From: Cinnamomum chago
Lineage: Eukaryota; Streptophyta; Magnoliopsida; Laurales; Lauraceae
Length of the DNA stretch: 64,000 bases
Assembly: GCA_038049695.1 (NCBI GenBank)
Contig: CP142461.1
Span: 33,673,001-33,737,000 of the forward strand
Reading direction: 5' to 3'
Below, piece after piece: positions 57,688-64,000 of this stretch. Position numbers and translations under genes: made by a program. The notes below the pieces were generated by a model. The model ran no database searches, was not told the origin of the DNA, and saw nothing but the letters and a program-made list of their open reading frames with translations. Positions within the stretch are counted from its first letter, which is position 1, and the number at the start of each line of letters is the position of its first letter.

Positions 57688-60498
57688 CTACTGTCGAGCA
57701 GGTGGGTAACGACATCTCTTAAGATTATGCCCAATTTGGCGACAATTGGAACACGTGACTTGCCGCTTTTGTCTGTCCTCAGTACGAGTTCTGTTCTTTT
57801 TAGGTCGGCCAGCTTGTCGTCGTGCATGTGGAGGTAAGACGCGAAGATTGCTCTGAATTTCCCATTGGTGGATGTCTCTGATCGCATAAACAATATCGTT
57901 ATATGTTGACCGATAAATATCGCTCGAGAACAAATGCTCACAGTAATCATATGGATCAACTCCTCTCATTTGAATTGCTGCCAGTGCATGCGAACATGGA
58001 ATACCTAAGACATCCCACTTCCGGCAAGAACAAGATCGCAAATCAAGATGCACCACATCAATGTATTCGGAAGAGTGAACCTGGTATTCGAATTGGCTTG
58101 CAGGTCGTACTCCCAACCGACGAGCGTCTTCAAATTCTTTACTCAGTATTTTCTCGGCATATGGAGTTAGTCTTGTACGCAAGCCAAGTGAATTGCGATG
58201 GCGTACCTCATAAAATTCCATTAGTTTACACCGTATGGCCTCAACTTGTTTTGTGATTGGATACTCCCTAGCCTCTTTCAATAAACTGTTCGTGCATTCC
58301 GCAATATTGGTTGTGATCATGTCATACCGTCTCCCTTTTACAAATGCATTTGCTCAGTGATGCGGCCCAATGTCTTCAATCCATTTGGATGCACCTTCAT
58401 CTAGATCCTTTATTTCAGCCATATATCTCTCATAAGCAACCTGCCTATATGCTCTTGCAGCATTCCAAAATTTAACCATCAGAGCCTCGTTCTTGTACTT
58501 CTCTTTAAAGTTTGTTGATATATGACGCATGTAGTAGGTATGACTAGCGTGAGGAAAAAATTCTTGAACGGCTCGTATGAAACCTTTTTGTCTATCAGAT
58601 ACAATGGTTAAATTTGGAAATGGCCATAAATTCACATCCAACTCTGCAAGGAACCATTCTCAGGTATCTCTATCCTCTATCTCGGCTATGGCAAAGGTGA
58701 TTGGAAATAACTTACGGTCTCCATCATATGTCACGGCAACAAACAAAACTCCAGGGTATTTTCCACAAAGGTGGGCACCATCAACAACTCTTAATGGGCG
58801 TAATGAACTCTTGAAAGAGCGGATACTTGAGCCAAAAGCCCAAAATAACCTCTGGAATGAATCATCATCTTCCCTGATTAGATGAGACACGCTGCCTGGA
58901 TTTGTCATTTCTAGTTCAATACAATAACTAAGCAGGATTCTGTATGAATCTTCATAAGAACCACGTATGCCAATCAATGCTTTCTCTTTTGCTAGCCAAG
59001 CTTTCCTGTAGCTGATATGGATGCCAAACTCTAATTGAAAGTCTGTCACAATTTCTTTTGGAGTGTAACTTGGATGGATACGCAACCGTTCTTTTATCCA
59101 ATCGGCAATCAACGCCGATGTGGCCTGAGATGTGCGAGTCCCATCATTGGCTTCGAACAAGTATGTTTTTCAAAATAAGTTTGCAGAATAAACTCAGGGC
59201 CGGACTGTAGGATAGATCCATGGATGCGCCAAGGACATTGATGATCACTACACCTTCCACTTAATTCTGTCATAGACCTTTTCACCCAATGAAGCTCAAA
59301 ATTACTGTACATTGCAAATTTTCTCAATGCATTCCTAAATGATTCACGAGTCTGAAACCGTCTTCCATTCCACATTTCACGAAAAGATGCCTCATGGTGA
59401 TCCACACCAATATGGTCATCATCAGGAACTAAAGTATCAATAACATCTTCTACGCTCACAACATTTGATGCATGACCCAATCCTTCTTGTGCATGCGATG
59501 TTCTTCCTGGTCCTATGCCATTTTGCAATTCATATTCTCTAGGGTCAACATCAATATCAAAATCATCTTCATCATTTTTAGCCCCCTCCTCCACTACATT
59601 GCACCCTCCATCGAAATAAGGAATTTTGGATACTGTTTCCGTTTCCATCCAATCCATGACAACTTCATCCCTTCTATTAGAGAATTTTTCATTTTCATCT
59701 TCTGCAAGATTAATGGGAGCTATTAAATCTTCAAGCATGGCGTCTACAAATGGATTATCATGAGGTACAACAGGCGTGTTCAGGTCAAACTGGCTTCGAA
59801 CAGGATAAAATGAGACGTCGCACCTACATGGCAAATAATCAATCATATATAAATTACATAATATAATCAATCAGATGTATAGCGAACCAAACCTGTAAAC
59901 ATCCTCTCTTGTTGAAGGGTCACCTTTATCATTTTCACCGTTGGAAAAGTTTGTGGTATTTGTATATGTCATCGAATTCCCCCTGCGTGAATCACCATGT
60001 CATAAAACAATCAGTAACATAACTAAAACAAGATATTAAACAAATCAGCAGTTACTACATTTGTTATGATGGGTTGTGGTGGCACCTGTTCAAATTAAAT
60101 GACGGTTTATTCCCTCGCTGGCTGTTAGGCCGAGCGTATGTAGACCTTAGATGTGATGGTTGTCGGCTTGCACTTACTTCACTATTTGTATGCAAATACA
60201 TAAATATAGCTTGACTTCCATTTTGGAATAATCTAAACATCCGATGGAGATCATCATCACTTCTTATGGTTATGAACGTGAAGCTTCAGCCATTATGATA
60301 CTGATATTGCATATTTATATGCTCATCATGAAGCTCCCAACCAGTTTCTTCATTTATCTTTCCGAGTAGTTGATTGAAAGTTATATTGACATCAACCCAT
60401 ATTACCTTCTGCTCACCACCATTGTAGACTGGCAGTGGATTGCTTACGTCTAATATACCATTACAATGGCATATTATACATATCTCAGTATTATCCAT
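57688..60498 (-). pseudogene. MULE-3 transposase (MuDR family), broken
   Basis: A PB1-like N-terminal exon (60498 to about 60100, with WVDVNITFNQLLGKI and MQYQYHNG) leads to a main frame from 59870. Blocks are the MuDR N-terminal FRNALRKFAMYSNFELHWVK and CPWRIHGS. The DDE core has RVVDGAHLCGKYPGVLFVAV and NLTIVSDRQKGF. TNIAECTNSLLKEAR follows, then the SWIM finger SCSCRKWDVLGIPCSHAL and the knuckle CSNCRQIGHNLKRC. It ends at TAG 57688-57690. A frameshift lies at 59109-59160. In-frame stops lie at about 60283, 58657-58659 and 58351-58353. It is a clear paralogue of the MULE-2 transposase, with the same domain order. Confidence 0.9.
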
Positions 60499-60881
60499 CC
60501 TACGAAGTAGAACACAAATTTCGAATAATAAGATTTACTTTTGAATATTTTTTAAGTTACTCACAAACATCCATATAATCCATGAACATTTGACGTGTGA
60601 AAATAAATATCGGAATAAGTATTTCTTTAGTAAATAAGATGAATGTTTGGAATTACTAAGATTTGAAGGTTGTTAAATGTAAATTAAAAAACTACTCTAT
60701 GCATACATGGAAAATTAAAATAGTTAAAATCTAAGCATTGACATTTAGGATATCATGAAGCTACATATTTCTATAACATTAACAAACAAATAACAATGCA
60801 TTGTCCGTTAAAAAAATTAAATAAATGCATTATCTTAATCAATTCTACACTAGATATTTTAGTAAATTTATTTTACATCTC

Positions 60882-60886
60882 ATTGG
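60882..60886 (+). repeat. Target-site duplication of solo LTR copy 2, left
   Basis: ATTGG precedes the LTR and is repeated at 63116-63120. Confidence 0.8.
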
Positions 60887-63115
60887 TGTAAGTCCTGGGG
60901 ATCCGAACCCTAGAGGGGGGGTGAATAGTGAGCTTCATTTATGACCAATTATAACCAATTTTAACTTCATTAAAACAAACTAGTCACAAGTGATGATAAC
61001 AAATAAAATGTGGAAGCTTAATAACAACACTCACCACAAAGCAAGCACCATCACACAAGGATTTATAGTGGTTCGGCCTCAATGCCTACATCCACTACTA
61101 GCTTGTGATCCAACACCCCACCGGATTTCCACTATTTATGCTTTTCAATAGGCTAAGCAATAACCTTTACAATATGCTTTTCAAGGCTAAGCAATAACCT
61201 TTACAATGATGTTTTTCAAGACTCAACATCAACCTATACACTATGCTTTTATAGGCTAAGCAATAACCTCTTCAACTACAAGGTTGGTTATCTCACTAAG
61301 TTAGTGTCTATAATACACTTGATGGAGATTCAATTAAGCTCATTACAATGCCTCTTAAATAGGCGGATATGGAAGTGTAAAACTAACTCACACACACACA
61401 CAATGAATGCAAAGATGTATGCTCATGATGTGTGTGTGTGATGTCCTCAATCATTTTGAAAATGAAAGCTCATAAATGTATGCCTAAGGCTTTTGAAAGT
61501 TTTAGCTCATAAAAATATTTATGATTGAGGATAGAATGCAAGCCACATGTTAAAAGTAACAACTTGTTAATGATGTCAAAGATTCACAAGTTGTATGAAA
61601 TTAATTAGCTCTAAACATGTGTTGCATAGGGATGTCAATCAAATCAACAATGTAGCTCAAAACATAAAAATAGATTTGATTGAAATAAGGGGACAAATCA
61701 TATGTGATTATAAATACAACTTGAATATGATATACCAATCAATGCAAAGCAAGTTGTAAAACTTTAAAACAAATTCACATATGATTTGTAAAGATGTTGA
61801 ATCCACAACATAAGATATATTTTGAAAGAGATTTTCTTATGATGAAAAACAACACCCAAAGATTCAACCAAGTATATGAATCATGTTACATATAATTTCA
61901 AAGATTCTTTCATTAACATGATCTACTTAGATTTACCAAATAAAGTACTACTTGGATTGAATCAATGGTGATGCATCCAAAACAATAGATCAATTCAAAA
62001 TATAAAACATGCTAAGGACTCAACACATCATAGGTTAATGCTACTAAAGATTTACCAAAGATAAAACAAAAACATGAAAACATATGATATGTAAAGATGT
62101 TGAATCCAAAACATAAGATAGTTTTGAAAGTGATTTTCTTATGTTGAAAAACAACAACCATAGATTCAACCAAGTATATGAATCATGTTACATAAGATTT
62201 CAAGGGTTCTTCCATTAACATGATCTACTTAGATTTACCAAAGATAAAGTACTACTTAGATTGAATCAAATGGTGTTGTATCCAAAACAATAAATCAACT
62301 CAAAACATAAAACATGTTAAGGACACAACACTCCATACATAACTATCATGCTACAGAAGATTTACCAAAAGTATAACAAAGCATGAAAACATATGATTAA
62401 GGAAAGTAGAGCCTACTTGGTGATTTAACTTCATTAATCCAAGCTTTAGATTTCCTAATGATCCCCTTCATCCCTTAGTTCATTTCCCTTTGAATATGCC
62501 TCAAAACCCCTCAAGGAGGGCCTTAAAATTCCCAACTTTTGGCAAAGGAAAGAACTCATATTTATAGACAAAAATGCCCAACGGCTAGTCCCAGGTCGAC
62601 CTGCCCACAGGGGGGGGTCGACCTGCCACACACAACGGTAAAAAATGTGACCGTTGGTGTTTCAGGACCCAGACAACCTGCAGTGTGGCAGGTCGATCTG
62701 GGTCCCTGGGCAGGTCGACCTGCCACACTGCAGGTTGACTGCCTGGGACCAAAAATTCCCAATTTTGCATATTTGAAGGTTTTTCTTGGGGGGACTTTTT
62801 GGGCCATTTAATCAAGCTTAAAAACATGTTTTAAATCATTCTAAGGGTTTTAAAACATGAACCATAAAAAGCCTAAAACATTTTGAAAGATTTAAAACTC
62901 ATAGGCTAGCTTGATTTTCTAAAACTCTTTTAAAAAACAAATGCATCCAAGATAAAAACAAAACATGAAAAAATCAATACTTTTACAACTCTTAAAAACA
63001 ATGCATGTGTAAAACAAGATTTCAAGATTTCTTAAATCAATGCATATGTGTGTGAATCAAATGATGCTAGAATGATAATGCATCCATCAAATTGCAACCT
63101 ACAAAATCCCTAACA
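60887..63115 (-). mobile_element. Solo LTR (copy 2), 2229 bp, inside MULE-3
   Basis: In minus orientation it starts TGTTAGGGATTTTG and ends GGACTTACA, so TG...CA ends are intact. The 5-bp duplication ATTGG flanks it. The last 500 bp (60887-61380) closely match LTR copy 1 at 11458, including CCCTAGAGGGGGG, GTGGTTCGGCC and repeated TAGGCTAAGCAATAACC units (61140-61270). An internal direct duplication of about 300 bp (61790-62060 against 62090-62350) explains its greater length. No coding domain is present. Confidence 0.85.
62585..62752. repeat. Palindromic-word cluster F with a 26-bp hairpin
   Basis: The word GGCAGGTCGACCTGCC (perfect 16-bp palindrome at 62709-62724) and variants recur four or five times. 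The arms 62675-62700 and 62711-62736 pair with one mismatch around a 10-nt loop, making a 26-bp stem. A further small stem, CAACGGT with ACCGTTG, lies at 62633-62657. The position is about 360-530 bp from the LTR start in LTR orientation, as in cluster B. Confidence 0.75.
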
Positions 63116-63927
63116 ATTGGTACTAATTCTCTACATTTAGCAAAAGTATATATATATACACACCATAAAACACCCATTTAAATAAAATAATTGTGAAATC
63201 AATCATGACCGTTCATCTAATGTATATCACCATTTGTTGATAACTATTAAAGAATTTAAACCATTTACTTATATATAGCATTAAAAAAAATCATTAGCAA
63301 TTTAAGATAATGATCAAAATGATGTCTGCAATGCCACAATAACAGGAAAAGGCTAAAAGGATATGTGGACATTTATACATAATTTATGCTGGGGCCCACC
63401 GTAGGACGGGATGAACAAGCACGCCTCATTGTTTTTTGCAACTGGACGTCCATGCCAAATCCAGTTGTTGGTAATTCATGATGAGAACAAGGGGATTTTT
63501 TAATATATTAACAACAGGATGTTCATAAAAAAATGTGGCACCACAAGTCCCACCTAAGGTCACTATTAATATTTACACAAAATATTTCAAATGTTTCTTC
63601 AAGTGGGATTCCTTGTATTCTAACTTTTATTTTCAAAAGACACAAAAGAAGAAAAAAATAATACAATAAATAAGAAGGAGATACATACAAGGTGGGAAAC
63701 ATGGAATAAATACCTAAGACAAAGATGTGGCAGGAGATTCAATTGTTATTTATGATAATGGCCTAAGGTTGACATGCAAAGAAATGGCAGGAGATCACTT
63801 AATATGTGACAGGAGCAACACTTATAAAGAGCAGAGAAGTAGAGAACTTAAGCCAGAGATCGACGAATGCAACGGAACGGAAAACAATTATAAATAGAAA
63901 TGCATTCGTTGACTTTTAACCTATCTC

Positions 63928-63985
63928 TTTGCGATATCGCAAATAAGAAACTTGCGATATCACAACATATATTGCTATACCGCAA
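63928..63985. repeat. MULE-3 right GATATC palindrome array
   Basis: TTTGCGATATCGCAAA (63928-63943, perfect 16-bp palindrome), TTGCGATATCACAA (63952-63965) and TTGCTATACCGCAA (63972-63985) repeat the left array. The array runs toward the window end, so the terminal repeat should follow shortly. The stretch 63121-63927 holds no gene. Confidence 0.8.
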
Positions 63986-64000
63986 ATCAAAAACTTGCGG

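Larger units (their letters stand above)
52310..64000 (-). mobile_element. MULE-3, Mutator-like element running past the window end
   Basis: Subterminal GATATC palindromes at 52480-52557 and 63928-63985 share the phrase ATATCACAACATATATTGC. They bracket a minus-strand MuDR-type transposase at 57688-60498. This matches the MULE-2 layout without a PMD gene. The left terminus lies between the CHX stop codon and 52480. I place it near 52310 only by position. The right terminus is outside the window. Later insertions inside it are a LINE remnant, a hAT element and a solo LTR. The stretch 52560-54600 has a pyrimidine-rich leader-like start and no gene. Confidence 0.65.

Noticed and set aside
1..64000. 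tRNA, rRNA or known microRNA genes
   Set aside because: No cloverleaf with A and B boxes, rRNA block or recognised microRNA hairpin was seen. The hairpins found are MITE- or LTR-associated.

Overview
This is nuclear DNA from a transposon-rich seed plant, most likely an angiosperm with large introns. Only one intact host gene is visible. It is a three-exon gene at 43412-52167 (+) for an 810-residue cation/H+ exchanger of the CHX17/CHX18 type. Its G+C-rich exons stand out from the A+T-rich surroundings. Nearly everything else is mobile DNA, much of it nested, and every transposon reading frame I could follow is broken.

Layout. 1-848: LTR-like sequence. 848-1527: degenerate hAT-type end. 1528-7205: decayed CACTA (En/Spm) element with coding remnants on the minus strand. 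7232-8837: LTR with a primer-binding-like site. 9916-17101: Ty3/gypsy element on the minus strand, split at 11458-13241 by a solo LTR with a 5-bp target duplication. 17102-22250: LTR-like repeat split at 18192-20539 by another solo LTR with a 5-bp duplication. 23089-23306: 95-bp tandem repeat. 23820-24736: second copy of the hAT-type element. 24775-25686: copia-like solo LTR.

26051-31807 is a complete Mutator-like element (here MULE-1) with matching ends and a perfect 9-bp target duplication. It carries a plant-mobile-domain (PMD) gene facing a MULE transposase gene. 33118-42729 is a second Mutator-like element (MULE-2, Kaonashi/Ulp1-bearing type) with ends of about 150 bp. It has the same convergent layout, with a PMD plus Ulp1-protease-like gene facing a different MuDR-type transposase. 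The CHX gene follows, with its TATA box about 310 bp beyond the end of MULE-2. A third Mutator-like element (MULE-3) starts within about 310 bp after the CHX stop codon and runs to or past the window end. It contains a broken transposase, a LINE remnant, a 1004-bp hAT element with an 8-bp duplication, and a solo LTR of the same family as the one at 11458.

The signals most worth following are two kinds of palindromic sequence. First, MULE-2 and MULE-3 carry subterminal palindromes that share a GATATC core but have different, still self-complementary flanks. Second, six LTR or LTR-associated stretches carry clusters of short palindromic words. In two LTRs of one family the cluster sits at the same relative place, but the words are different. 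I judged all identities by reading and ran no searches.
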